Shown here: positions 51,731 through 59,894 of the stretch, one piece after another
Layout: every line of letters starts with the position of its first letter
Numbering within the stretch: the first letter of the stretch is position 1
Assembly (NCBI RefSeq): GCF_012396365.1
Contig: NZ_JAAXPG010000033.1
Span: 1 to 64,000, forward strand
From: Nocardiopsis alborubida
Lineage (GTDB): Bacteria > Actinomycetota > Actinomycetes > Streptosporangiales > Streptosporangiaceae
Direction of reading: 5' to 3'
DNA: 64,000 nucleotides
Notes under the pieces: model-generated
Databases searched by the model: none
What the model was told of the DNA's origin: nothing
What the model saw: the letters and a program-made list of their open reading frames with translations, nothing else
Program-made: the position numbers and the translations under genes

Positions 51731-52210
51731 TCAGCTCCGGCTGTGGAAGCGGGCCTGTAGAGACCGCACCCGCGTGACCAGGGAGTCCACCGGGCCCTCC
51801 ACCGCGATTCCGGGTACGACCTCGCCGATCGGCAGGGCCCGCACCGGCGCCGGGGGCACGCCCCACTCCTCCAGCCACGAGACGAGCTGCGCCGAGGAGC
51901 TCACGTAGACGATCCGGTCCAGACCCGCCCAGCCGTGGGCGGCCGAGCACATGGGGCAGTGCTCCCCGGAGGTGTAGACGGTCGCCGCCGCCCGTTCGGC
52001 GGGGCTCAGGTGGGTGGTCGACCACCGGGCGATGGCGAACTCCGGGTGCTGTGTCGGGTCGCCCCCGGCGACGCGGTTGCGGTCCTCGAAGAGCACTGTT
52101 CCCGCCCGGGACACCAGCACCGAACCGAAGGGCTCGTCACCCGCCTCCAGGGCCTCCTCGGCCAGATCGACCGCGCGCCGCAGGTGGCGCATGTCGGTTT
52201 CGCTCAGCAT
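51731..52210 (-). CDS. Nucleoside/guanine deaminase family protein
   Basis: 159 residues of the cytidine/deoxycytidylate deaminase fold, close to guanine deaminase and tRNA-adenosine deaminase relatives. The zinc site is HPEFAIAR (His plus catalytic Glu, here HPE in place of the usual HAE) and EHCPMCSAAHGWA (PxxC-type second half, about residues 83-95). The N-terminus has EALEAGDEPFGSVLVSRAG. The ATG at 52210 follows GGGAGC. Substrate uncertain: guanine or another purine/pyrimidine. Confidence 0.82.
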   Translation of the reverse strand: MLSETDMRHLRRAVDLAEEALEAGDEPFGSVLVSRAGTVLFEDRNRVAGGDPTQHPEFAIARWSTTHLSPAERAAATVYTSGEHCPMCSAAHGWAGLDRIVYVSSSAQLVSWLEEWGVPPAPVRALPIGEVVPGIAVEGPVDSLVTRVRSLQARFHSRS

Positions 52211-52555
52211 GCTCCCTGTCCTTTCTCCTCGCTCTCTCCCGGGCTCCGCCGTGGAACCCGCGTAGCCCCCGGCCCCGCAGAGGGAACGTCCACGCCCTGC
52301 CTTCTGGGGCCGTGCGACGGTCGGGGGCAGGGGGCTTGCGGGCGAGTGGACGGCCACGGATGCCGGTCCGGTCCACGACACCCTCCGGGAGCTTCCCGCC
52401 GGTCCGGGCTCCACGGGTGGGTGGTCGGGCTCCGCGGAGGGCTCAACCCCCTACGGGGCACCGCCACGGGAGGCTCCACGCCGGCTCTCGGGGGTGAACC
52501 GTAACCGGCTGTCCCGCTTCAGCCTCCTGCGGCGGGCCGCTCGCCCGGGTTCCTC
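52211..52555. other. Intergenic region between deaminase and P-type ATPase genes
   Basis: 345 bp with no supported gene. It carries the deaminase promoter and ribosome-binding site at the left end. The rest is GC-rich without a convincing hairpin or operator. Confidence 0.4.
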
Positions 52556-55147
52556 CTACACCGGCTCAGGAGTGCGTTCCTCGGTCTCGCGCTCGTCCTC
52601 CCTCTCCGCCTCACGCGCCTCGGACCGGGCCATCATCCGGTCGTCCACCACCCGGATCACCGTGATCACCACGATCGCCACACCCGCCACGGCCAGACCG
52701 GTCAGCACCTTGGTCGGATCGCTCACGTCCAGGTCGAAGAACCACTGCCCCAGCGGTGTCACCATCGCCAGCGTCAACAGGCCCACCATGGAGCCCACCA
52801 TCAGCACCTTCCACCACACGTACGGCTTGGCCACCAGCAGCAGCACCCACAGCGTCGTCGCGCACAGCGTGATGACCACCGCCGTCCGGTCGGCCGGGTC
52901 GGGCACCGTCCGGCCGCCCAGCACCAGCAGGTAGGTCGTCACCGCGGCGAAGCCCGCCACCATGCCCGAGGGGATCGCCAGCCGCAGCGTCCGCATCACG
53001 AACCCCGGACGGGCGATGTCGGTGTTGGGCGCCAGCGCCAGGAAGAACGACGGGATACCGAACGTCACCGCGTTGATGAGCGTCGCGTGGCGGGGGAAGA
53101 ACGGGTAGGCCACAGCAAGCAGGCCCACGATGATCGCCAGCGTCATCGTGTACACGGTCTTGGTCAGGAACAGGTTGGCCACCCGCTCGATGTTGCCGAT
53201 GACCCGGCGGCCCTCGGCCACCACGCGCGGCAGCACCGCGAACCGGTTGTCCAGCAGCACCAGCTGGGCCACCGACCGCGACGCCGGGCTCCCCGAGCCC
53301 ATCGCCACGCCGATGTCGGCCTCCTTCAGCGCCAGCACGTCGTTGACGCCGTCGCCGGTCATCGCCACGGTGTGCCCGCGGTCGCGCAGACCCTTGACCA
53401 TGTCGCGCTTGCGCTCGGGCGTCACCCGGCCGAACGCGGAGCGCTCCTCCACCTCGCGGGCCAGCTCGTCGCCGTCCTCCGGCAGCGCCCGCGCGTCCAC
53501 CGGCTGGTCCGCGCCCGCCAGTCCCAGCTCACGGCCCACCGCGCCCACCGACGCCGCGTGGTCGCCCGAGACGATCTTGACGCCCACGCCCTGTTCCTCG
53601 AAGTAGTCCAGGGTCGGACCGGCGTCCTCGCGCAGCCTCTGGTCCAGCACCACCAGGGCCACCGGCAGCACGGTCCCGGGCGCCTCGTCGGAGTCCACCC
53701 GCACCGACGCGCGGGCCAGCAGCAGCACCCGGTGGCCCTGCGCGCCCAGGCGGGCCGCCTCGGCGGCCGCCGGGTCCCGCGGGGAGGCCAGTACGTCGGC
53801 CGCGCCCAGCACCCAGTGCTCCTCGCCACCGGAGGTCAGGAAGCTGGCCCCGCTCCACTTGCGGGCGGACGAGAACGGCGCCAGCGCCGAGAGCGTCCAG
53901 TCGGGCGCCGCCTGGCCCGCGGCCTCGCACCCGCGCGCGATCGCCGCCATGCTCGCGTTGTGGTCGGGGTCGCTGGCCGCAAGCGCCGCCAGCACGAGCG
54001 AGGGGGACGCCTCACCGCCGTGCCCGCCCAGGTCGCGGATCCCGGCCAGCTTCATGCCCGCCTCGGTCAGCGTGCCCGTCTTGTCGGTGCACACCACGTC
54101 CACGCGGGCCAGGCCCTCGATCGCGGGCAGCTCCTGCACCAGGCACTTGTGCCGCCCCAGCCGGATCACCCCGACCGCGAACGCGATGCTGGTGAGCAGG
54201 ACCAGACCCTCGGGGATCATCGACACCAGGGCCGCGACCATGCTGCGCAGGGCGTCCGCCAGCGGGCCGGAGATCTGGCCGCCCGCGGTCGACTCCTCCA
54301 GGCCCACGTGCCCGCCCAGGACCAGCTGGCTGTAGATCAGCAGGGCGCCGATCGGGAACAGCGCGTAGGTGATCCAGGTCAGGATGCGGTTGATGCCCGA
54401 CCGCAGCTCCGAGTGCACCAGCGAGAAGCGGCTCGCCTCCTCGGCCAGCCGCGCCGCGTAGGCGTGCCGCCCCACCTTGGTGGCCCGGAACCGGCCGGTG
54501 CCCGCCACCACGAAGCTGCCCGACATCACGGTGTCCCCGGGCCGCTTGACCACGGGGTCGGCCTCGCCGGTCAGCAGCGACTCGTCGACCTCCAGCCCCC
54601 CGGCCCAGGTGACGGTGCCGTCGACCACGATCTGGTCGCCCACGCCCACCTCCAGGACCTCGTCCAGGACGATCTCCTGCGTGGCCACGCGCACGGTGGC
54701 GCCGTCGCGCACCACCCGGGGCCGGGCGGCGTTGACGATGGCGAGCTTGTCCAGGGTGCGCTTGGCCCGCAGCTCCTGGACGATGCCGATCAGCGTGTTG
54801 AAGAGGATGACCATCGCGAACAGGCCATCCTGCACCGGGCCGATCACGGCGATGATCGAGAACAGCACCGCGACCATGGCGTTGATCCGGGTGAACACGT
54901 TGCCGCGGATGATCTGGCCGACCGTGCGGCTCGCGCGCACGGGGACGTCGTTGGTCCGCCCCGCCGACACCCGCTCGGCGACCTGCTGACCGGTCAGGCC
55001 GGTCTCGGGCGGAGGCCCCGACGGGCCCTTGGGACCTGCGGGGACAGGATCGGCGGAGGCCCCGGCGGGGGCTTGGGGAACCGCGTCCTGCGGCCTGTCC
55101 GCGGTGCTGTCCGCACCGCCGTCGGTCCGGTCGGGTTGCTCGGGCAC
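52556..55147 (-). CDS. ctpE: Cation-transporting P-type ATPase, CtpE-like
   Basis: 863 residues. An N-terminal linker of about 55 Pro/Ala-rich residues precedes the actuator domain with LLTGEADPVVKRPGDTVMSG. The phosphorylation motif VVCTDKTGTLTEAG is at about 350-363, and the hinge motif TGDGVNDVLALKEADIGVAM at about 605. Ten membrane helices fit the count. The sequence resembles mycobacterial CtpE (a Ca2+-related P-type ATPase) more than K+ or heavy-metal pumps: no CPx motif and no N-terminal metal-binding domain. The ion is therefore inferred. Acidic/basic C-terminal tail (REAEREDERETEERTPEPV). Confidence 0.82.
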   Translation of the reverse strand: MPEQPDRTDGGADSTADRPQDAVPQAPAGASADPVPAGPKGPSGPPPETGLTGQQVAERVSAGRTNDVPVRASRTVGQIIRGNVFTRINAMVAVLFSIIAVIGPVQDGLFAMVILFNTLIGIVQELRAKRTLDKLAIVNAARPRVVRDGATVRVATQEIVLDEVLEVGVGDQIVVDGTVTWAGGLEVDESLLTGEADPVVKRPGDTVMSGSFVVAGTGRFRATKVGRHAYAARLAEEASRFSLVHSELRSGINRILTWITYALFPIGALLIYSQLVLGGHVGLEESTAGGQISGPLADALRSMVAALVSMIPEGLVLLTSIAFAVGVIRLGRHKCLVQELPAIEGLARVDVVCTDKTGTLTEAGMKLAGIRDLGGHGGEASPSLVLAALAASDPDHNASMAAIARGCEAAGQAAPDWTLSALAPFSSARKWSGASFLTSGGEEHWVLGAADVLASPRDPAAAEAARLGAQGHRVLLLARASVRVDSDEAPGTVLPVALVVLDQRLREDAGPTLDYFEEQGVGVKIVSGDHAASVGAVGRELGLAGADQPVDARALPEDGDELAREVEERSAFGRVTPERKRDMVKGLRDRGHTVAMTGDGVNDVLALKEADIGVAMGSGSPASRSVAQLVLLDNRFAVLPRVVAEGRRVIGNIERVANLFLTKTVYTMTLAIIVGLLAVAYPFFPRHATLINAVTFGIPSFFLALAPNTDIARPGFVMRTLRLAIPSGMVAGFAAVTTYLLVLGGRTVPDPADRTAVVITLCATTLWVLLLVAKPYVWWKVLMVGSMVGLLTLAMVTPLGQWFFDLDVSDPTKVLTGLAVAGVAIVVITVIRVVDDRMMARSEAREAEREDERETEERTPEPV

Positions 55148-55446
55148 GCACTACTCCTGTGTGGTCCGGGAAACGAGACGGGCGGGAGGCGCCTTGGACG
55201 CGGCATCCGCCCCGCACACGCGAAGGGTGAGGGAGACTACAGACTAGAAGACTCCCGGACCAGGAACAGGCACACCGTCCCCCCGGACGCCGGTGGTGCC
55301 CGCACCACCCGGGCCCGTGCGGAGCGCCGCCGAGGGTCCCCTCCGGGTACGGTTGCGTCTACCTCTTGTCCACATCCCCGTTCCGCCCGCACCGTCGCGG
55401 GGACCGCACCACACCGGGGACCCACAGCAAAGGTCACAAGGTCGTC

Positions 55447-56259
55447 ATGTGCACCGTCATCGTCGGCTTCGACCCCGGCGCGGACACGCCCCTGGTCATC
55501 GCCGCGCTCAGGGACGAGATGTCCTCCCGTCCCTGGGACCGGCCCGCCCGCCACTGGCCCGACCGGCCCGACCTCGTCGGCGGCCGTGACCGCCTCGCCG
55601 GGGGCACCTGGCTGGCGGTGGACCCGACGGGCCCGCGCACGGCGGCCCTGCTCAACGGCTGGCCCTGGGACGGGCGCATGCCCTGGGAGGGCACCTACCC
55701 GGCCAGCCGGGGCGAACTGCCGCTGCGCGCCCTCGCGCACGCGGGCAGGAACCCGGGCCGCGACCCGCTGCACGGCGACGACCCCACCCTCTACGCGCCC
55801 TTCCACCTGCTGGACGCCGACGCCCACCGGGCCGGACTGCGCAGCTGGGACGGCCGGTGCCTGGACACCCGTCCGCTGCCGGTCGGCGTGAGCATGGTGG
55901 TCAACACCGGGCTGGACCCGGACGGCCCGCGCGCCGCCCGCCACACGCCCGAGTTCGCGCGCACCCGACCCGACCCGGCCGACCTGTCCCGCGCGAAGGG
56001 GGTGGAGGAGATCTGGGGGGAGTGGCCGCGCCTGGTCAACGAGGCCGCCAACTCCGCGCCCCGCTCGGCGGGCCCCGACGAGTCCGGCGACCCGACGGGC
56101 CTGGTCGCCCGCGCCGACCTGGGCGGGGGCAGGACGTGGGAGACCGGGTCGGTGACCCTGCTGGCCATGGACCGCGAGACCGTGCGCTACGCCTTCACCG
56201 ACGCCCCGGCCGACCCCGGGGCGTGGCGGATGGTGGACACGTCGGCCCCCCGGGGCTGA
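55447..56259 (+). CDS. NRDE/TANGO2 family protein
   Basis: 270 residues. It starts MCTVIVGFDPGADTPLVIAA, the hallmark Met-Cys start of the NRDE (TANGO2) family, in which Cys2 may become an N-terminal nucleophile after Met removal. Further conserved parts are GGTWLAVDPTGPRTAALLNG and SMVVNTGLDPDGPRAARHTP. The family is found from bacteria to humans; roles in heme or lipid handling have been proposed. AAAGGTC lies upstream. A 14-bp hairpin separates it from the convergent glucanase gene. Confidence 0.8.
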   Translation: MCTVIVGFDPGADTPLVIAALRDEMSSRPWDRPARHWPDRPDLVGGRDRLAGGTWLAVDPTGPRTAALLNGWPWDGRMPWEGTYPASRGELPLRALAHAGRNPGRDPLHGDDPTLYAPFHLLDADAHRAGLRSWDGRCLDTRPLPVGVSMVVNTGLDPDGPRAARHTPEFARTRPDPADLSRAKGVEEIWGEWPRLVNEAANSAPRSAGPDESGDPTGLVARADLGGGRTWETGSVTLLAMDRETVRYAFTDAPADPGAWRMVDTSAPRG

Positions 56260-56299
56260 GGGGCGGATGCCGCTGTTGGACTGAGAGGCGGCGGGGCGG

Positions 56300-56335
56300 A
56301 GCGCCGCCCGCCGGAGGGGGTCGGCGGGCGGCGCT
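56300..56335. terminator. Bidirectional terminator between NRDE and GH16 genes
   Basis: AGCGCCGCCCGCCG (56300-56313) pairs perfectly over 14 bp with CGGCGGGCGGCGCT (56322-56335), 8-nt loop, midway between two convergent stop codons. Confidence 0.8.
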
Positions 56336-56346
56336 GGGGAGAGGGG

Positions 56347-57612
56347 TCAGCCGTTCAGGCTCCAGCGCTGGACGGCGCTGCCGTCACAGTCGGCGATCAC
56401 CATGCGGGTGCCGTCGCTCTGCGCCCGGCCCTGGGGTTGCAGGCAGCGGCCCGACTGCGGGTTGCGCAGGGCCTGCGTCCCGCTGTCGTGGGTCCACCGC
56501 TGCGCGCCGGTTCCGTTGCAGGTCCACAGCTGTACCGGAGTGCCCGCGGCGGTGGCGCCGCCCGCCACGTCCAGGCACTTGTTGAACGCCCGCAGAGTGC
56601 CGTCGGCGCCCTCGGTCCACTGCTGGGCCTGGTTGCCGTTGCAGTGCGCCAGCTGGATCGGGGTCCCGTCGCCCGTCGCGGCCCCGGCCACGTCGAGGCA
56701 GATGCCGTTGGAGGCGGTGATCGTACCGGTACCGCCGGAGCCGCCGCCGTCCGAGTAGATCCGGACGTAGTCGACGAGCATCTGCTGGGGGAACTGGGTG
56801 GTGCCGTCGGGGTATCCGGGCCAGTTCCCGCCCACGGCGATGTTGAGGATCATGAAGAAGGGCTGGTCGTAGACCCAGGGGTTTCCGCGCGTGTCGGCCG
56901 GGGTGTAGGTCTGGTAGGCGTTGCCGCCCACGGACCAGGTGATGGAGCCGGGGCTCCAGTCGACGGCGAAGGTGTGGAAGTCGTCGGCGAAGGACCAGCC
57001 CTGGGGGTGCATGTAGGAGCCGGTCAGGGGGTTGCCCCCGGAGTAGCCGGGGCCGTGGAGGCTGCCGTGGACCATGTGGGGTTCGCGGCCGATGTTCTCC
57101 ATGATGTCGATCTCGCCGGAGTCGGGCCAGGGGGTGTCGGGGAAGTCGGCGCCGAGCATCCAGAAGGCGGGCCAGATGCCCTGGCCGCGGGGGATCTTGA
57201 TGCGTGCCTCGATGCGGCCGTAGGCGTGTTCGACCTTGTTCTGGGTGGTCATGCGTGCGGAGGTGTAGCTGCCGTCCGCTTCCTGGCGTGCGGTGATGAC
57301 GAGGTTGCCGTTGCCGTCGAGGGCGGAGTTGGCGCGGTTGTCGGTGTAGTTCTGGAGTTCGTTGTTGCCCCAGCCGTGGTCGCCGGTCTCGTGGTTCCAG
57401 TTGGCGGGGTCGGGGGCGCTTCCGGCGGCGCCGTCGAACTCGTCGGACCACACCAGGGCCGCCTGGGCGGCTTCGGCGGACGCAGGAGCCGCCGCGTCCT
57501 CGGGGACGGGGGCGGCCGCCACGGCCCCTGCCGGGACCAGGAGTGCGGCGGCGGTGAGGAAGGACAGGGCTGCGGAGACGAGGGTCCTGCGGGGCCGGTA
57601 CGCGGTGCGCAT
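56347..57612 (-). CDS. Secreted GH16 beta-1,3-glucanase with ricin-type lectin domain
   Basis: 421 residues. A Sec signal occupies about 1-34 (basic start, SAALSFLTAAALLVPAG, cleavage near VAAAPV). The GH16 domain spans about 50-275: FDGAAGSAPDPANWNHETGD, then the catalytic WPDSGEIDIMENIGREP with Glu/Asp/Glu near 163-169, and SPGSITWSVGGNAYQTYTP. A ricin-B/CBM13 beta-trefoil fills 285-421, with QxW-type repeats (NGNQAQQWTEGADG, NGTGAQRWTHDSG). It degrades beta-1,3-glucan (laminarin or fungal wall). The upstream region has a 20-bp palindrome. No LacI-type TGGGAGCG box was found here. Confidence 0.92.
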   Translation of the reverse strand: MRTAYRPRRTLVSAALSFLTAAALLVPAGAVAAAPVPEDAAAPASAEAAQAALVWSDEFDGAAGSAPDPANWNHETGDHGWGNNELQNYTDNRANSALDGNGNLVITARQEADGSYTSARMTTQNKVEHAYGRIEARIKIPRGQGIWPAFWMLGADFPDTPWPDSGEIDIMENIGREPHMVHGSLHGPGYSGGNPLTGSYMHPQGWSFADDFHTFAVDWSPGSITWSVGGNAYQTYTPADTRGNPWVYDQPFFMILNIAVGGNWPGYPDGTTQFPQQMLVDYVRIYSDGGGSGGTGTITASNGICLDVAGAATGDGTPIQLAHCNGNQAQQWTEGADGTLRAFNKCLDVAGGATAAGTPVQLWTCNGTGAQRWTHDSGTQALRNPQSGRCLQPQGRAQSDGTRMVIADCDGSAVQRWSLNG

Positions 57613-58099
57613 GGGCTACTCCGGGGGGAAGCCCCGCCGCGGCGGGGCGGTGACGGGCGGAGTCGGTCCGGCGCACGGCGTGCGCGCGTCGGACCAGGTG
57701 GGCGACTGCGCGCAGTCGCCGTGTTACGCAACGAATCTAATTGGTAAGTTACTGTACGTTTAGTCTCCCTTCGGCACAAGGGGTGTGAACGGGAGAAGGA
57801 CGGCGGGGCGGGAGGCGTCCGCGGTCGGACGTGGTCGGGCCCTGGTCCCGAAGGCGGACACGTGAGGCCTCGATGCGCCAACTCTGTGCATTCCGGACGG
57901 AGCAACGGGTAGGGGACAGGAACACCGTGGAACGCTTCCTCTCCGTTCCCCGTTGACCTGGTGTGGAGCGAAAGAATTCCGGAACCGCGCTGGAGGCGGG
58001 CTACGGGACCGTGTTCACGGTGAACCCGGGGCGCGGAGGCAGCGTCACACCGTGACCCGGGGTACCCCACAACCGCCGACCCACCCCGAAGGACCGCCC
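57613..58099. other. Divergent regulatory region upstream of the glucanase gene
   Basis: 487 bp without a supported gene. The AT-rich part 57723-57770 holds TTACGCAACGAATCTAATTG and GTAAGTTAC-like sequence and is the probable glucanase promoter. The perfect palindrome at 57701-57720 lies between it and the gene. The right end carries the ribosome-binding site of the next small gene. Confidence 0.45.
57701..57720. promoter_or_regulatory. 20-bp perfect palindrome in the glucanase leader
   Basis: GGCGACTGCG is followed directly by its reverse complement CGCAGTCGCC. It lies about 90 bp before the glucanase start and just downstream of the AT-rich promoter area. A dimeric repressor site or a leader hairpin are both possible. 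Confidence 0.5.
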
Positions 58100-58309
58100 A
58101 TGAGCGCTATGCCCGTCCGTGACCAGGCCGCCCCGTCCCACCACGTCCCGAGCTCGCGCGGAGCTCGCCGCGAGGTGTCCCGCGCTCGGTGGCGACTCCG
58201 CGCGATCCAGGCCGACATCGTCGAGTTCGGTCCCGCCGGGGACCCCGACCTGGTGCGCGCGGCCGAGGCGCTGGACCTGCTGGAACTCGCGGACGCGGCC
58301 CGGCCCTGA
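58100..58309 (+). CDS. Small basic/helical protein of unknown function
   Basis: 69 residues from the ATG at 58100 with GAAGGACC 7 bp upstream. A short disordered start is followed by a charged helix (ARREVSRARWRLRAIQADIV) and a second helix (DPDLVRAAEALDLLELADAA). No membrane segment or Cys. Many actinobacteria encode such short helical proteins; no function can be given. Confidence 0.6.
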   Translation: MSAMPVRDQAAPSHHVPSSRGARREVSRARWRLRAIQADIVEFGPAGDPDLVRAAEALDLLELADAARP

Positions 58310-58535
58310 CCCGGAGCGGTCGGCCGAGGGCCGGCCCCCTCCTGTTCGGCACTGACCGGGATGGATGTGCGTTGTCGGCCCTGGCCAGGGCGGGCGTGCG
58401 TCACCGGTGCGCATAACCGTCGTCACACCCCCAGGCCGTGACGGCGTGTCAACCCCGAGAGTGACCGCGGCGTCTCAGAGAGAGACGGCGCGCGCCGTCA
58501 GGCTCGCGTGGAAACACGCGTTCACGGCAGGGGGC

Positions 58536-58721
58536 ATGATGGAGGGCCGTAACGGCAACCTGGTGGAGAGCGGAGCGTACTGGCTCCTCTACGTCGTCTC
58601 GGTCAGCGGCGCTCTGCTGCACTGGCGCCTGGGCAACGAGGGCATGGCCGCCCTGTGCGCCGCCGTGGCCGTGTTCGGCGCCCTCCTCATCAGCAGAAGG
58701 CACCACGACCTCGCCGCGTGA
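58536..58721 (+). CDS. Small two-helix membrane protein
   Basis: 61 residues. After MMEGRNGNLVES come two hydrophobic helices (GAYWLLYVVSVSGALLHW, about 14-31, and GMAALCAAVAVFGALLISRR, about 36-55), then a short basic end. ATG 58536 or 58539; GCAGGGGGC precedes. Function unknown. Confidence 0.5.
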   Translation: MMEGRNGNLVESGAYWLLYVVSVSGALLHWRLGNEGMAALCAAVAVFGALLISRRHHDLAA

Positions 58722-58792
58722 GCCCCGGGCCTCCGGCCCCGGCCCCGGTCCGTTCGGCCCCTCGTCGTGGGTTCCACGGCCCGTCTCGCTCC

Positions 58793-58845
58793 GTCCCCTT
58801 CGGGGACGATCACCACGTGCGGTGCCCACCCTCCCGCGCGTCCGG
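58793..58845 (+). repeat. Imperfect 50-bp repeat, copy A
   Basis: Shares GATCA(C/T)CACG(T/C)GCGGTG(C/T)CC with CCTCCCGCGC downstream with copy B at 59811-59863, same strand. Both copies are non-coding and flank the DUF397 region. Confidence 0.5.
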
Positions 58846-58903
58846 ACACAGCACGAGGGACCGCCGCTCCCCGGTTCGGCGGTCCCTCGTGTTCCGTCAT
58901 CCG

Positions 58904-59284
58904 CTAGCCGTTCCTGTCCCGCCTGTGCGGCAGGGGTGGGACGTATCCCGCGCGGGTCTCGATCACCTGGTCCAGCAACAGGTCGAGCCTGTCCCGCTGG
59001 ACGTACTTCCAGGTTCCGCGCCGGCCCTGCCAGCCCCACGTCCAGCCGTCCTTGAGTCCGATGGAGACGTTTCCCAGGTAGGCGGGGCCGATGAGGGCGC
59101 GGTCGACGTCCGCGCCCCACGTCCAGGGGAAGCGCCTCCATTCCAGGGTGAAGGCGAGTCCTCGCTGTGAGAGGAAGGCGTCGCGGGCTTCGGTGAAGGG
59201 GTTTCGTTGTGTGTTCGCGTCATCACGTCTCCCATGCTCATGGTGCGTCGCGGAGAGGGCGGGAAGGCCGCGAGCGCGGACCAC
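58904..59284 (-). CDS. Uncertain open reading frame, Trp-rich protein
   Basis: 126 residues. From about residue 27 on the sequence looks protein-like and ordered (RNPFTEARDAFLSQRGLAFT, PWTWGADVDRALIGPAYLGN, GLKDGWTWGWQGRRGTWKYV), ending in a basic tail. The only in-frame start is GTG 59284, without a ribosome-binding site, and the first 26 residues overlap a coding remnant on the plus strand. It may be a truncated gene whose real start was lost. No family recognised. Confidence 0.4.
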   Translation of the reverse strand: MVRARGLPALSATHHEHGRRDDANTQRNPFTEARDAFLSQRGLAFTLEWRRFPWTWGADVDRALIGPAYLGNVSIGLKDGWTWGWQGRRGTWKYVQRDRLDLLLDQVIETRAGYVPPLPHRRDRNG

Positions 59285-59410
59285 CTGACCGGTAATGTCG
59301 TCTACGGCGAAACTGACGACTTCGATCGACTGTCGGAACTGGTCAAGCGCGCGTTCGCGTTAGCACTCCCCGCCCAGCAGTCGCGAAAGGTACTGGAGGA
59401 ACTACTGTGG
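59240..59410 (+). pseudogene. Possible C-terminal remnant of an XRE/DUF5753 regulator
   Basis: The plus frame here encodes DHLTGNVVYGETDDFDRLSE and KRAFALALPAQQSRKVLEEL, which has the spacing of the last part of XRE-DUF5753 proteins (a Tyr-Val segment, then FDRL-A-ALP-ESR-LI). No HTH is present upstream and the frame runs on past the normal stop point into the DUF397 gene. In actinobacteria an XRE gene usually sits directly before a DUF397 gene, so this may be the worn-down partner. The similarity is weak. Confidence 0.3.
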
Positions 59411-59607
59411 GTGACTGGCGCAAGTCCAGCTACAGCAACACGGGTGGTCAGTGTGTCGAGGTCCGGGACACTCCTCAGGGCGCGGACGTTCGCGACACCG
59501 TCAACCGTGAAGCCGGGCACCTGACGTTCCCCGCGTCGGAGTGGACCGCGCTGCTGCGCACCGAGGCGCGCCAGGGCCCGCGCGGAGCGCAGGACCGGAT
59601 GCCCTGA
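59407..59607 (+). CDS. DUF397 domain-containing protein
   Basis: 66 residues. The family start DWRKSSYSNTGGQCVEVRDT is complete, followed by GADVRDTVNREAGHLTFPAS and EWTALL. DUF397 proteins act with XRE-family partners in actinobacteria, sometimes described as toxin-antitoxin-like or developmental regulators (the WhiJ/BldB-type gene sets). GTG start with GGAGGAACTACT upstream. The usual intact XRE gene upstream is missing here. Confidence 0.9.
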   Translation: MGDWRKSSYSNTGGQCVEVRDTPQGADVRDTVNREAGHLTFPASEWTALLRTEARQGPRGAQDRMP

Positions 59608-59810
59608 CACGACCCGGGACCAGCGAGGGACCCCCACTCCGATGACGGGTGGGGGTTCTCGTCCTGTGCGGGGTCAGCCCGTGTGCCGCCGAACCCCTGC
59701 GAACCGGACAGCGTCACTCAACTCACCTGCCTCCCCGGCCGCGTGAGCCCCACAATCCCGCACCTGCGCGTTCGCGCACTTCGCCGCACGGGTACCGCCC
59801 GACTTATTCC

Positions 59811-59863
59811 CGCCCTTTCTGGGGCGATCATCACGCGCGGTGTCCGCCCTCCCGCGCACGCCT
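59811..59863 (+). repeat. Imperfect 50-bp repeat, copy B
   Basis: Second copy of the element at 58793-58845, ending about 30 bp before the mshC start. It lies just upstream of the mshC -10 element. Confidence 0.5.
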
Positions 59864-59881
59864 CTCGCACGCCCGTCCGGA

Positions 59882-59887
59882 TAGGCT
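59882..59887 (+). promoter_or_regulatory. mshC -10 element, leaderless
   Basis: TAGGCT followed by 7 nt and then the ATG of mshC at 59895. Transcription should start on or next to the A of the ATG. No Shine-Dalgarno sequence is present. Confidence 0.55.
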
Positions 59888-59894
59888 GCGCGGT

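Noticed and set aside
53087..55891. 934-residue plus-strand frame opposite the P-type ATPase
   Set aside because: Antisense shadow with His/Arg/Gly-rich composition; the minus strand encodes a complete P-type ATPase.
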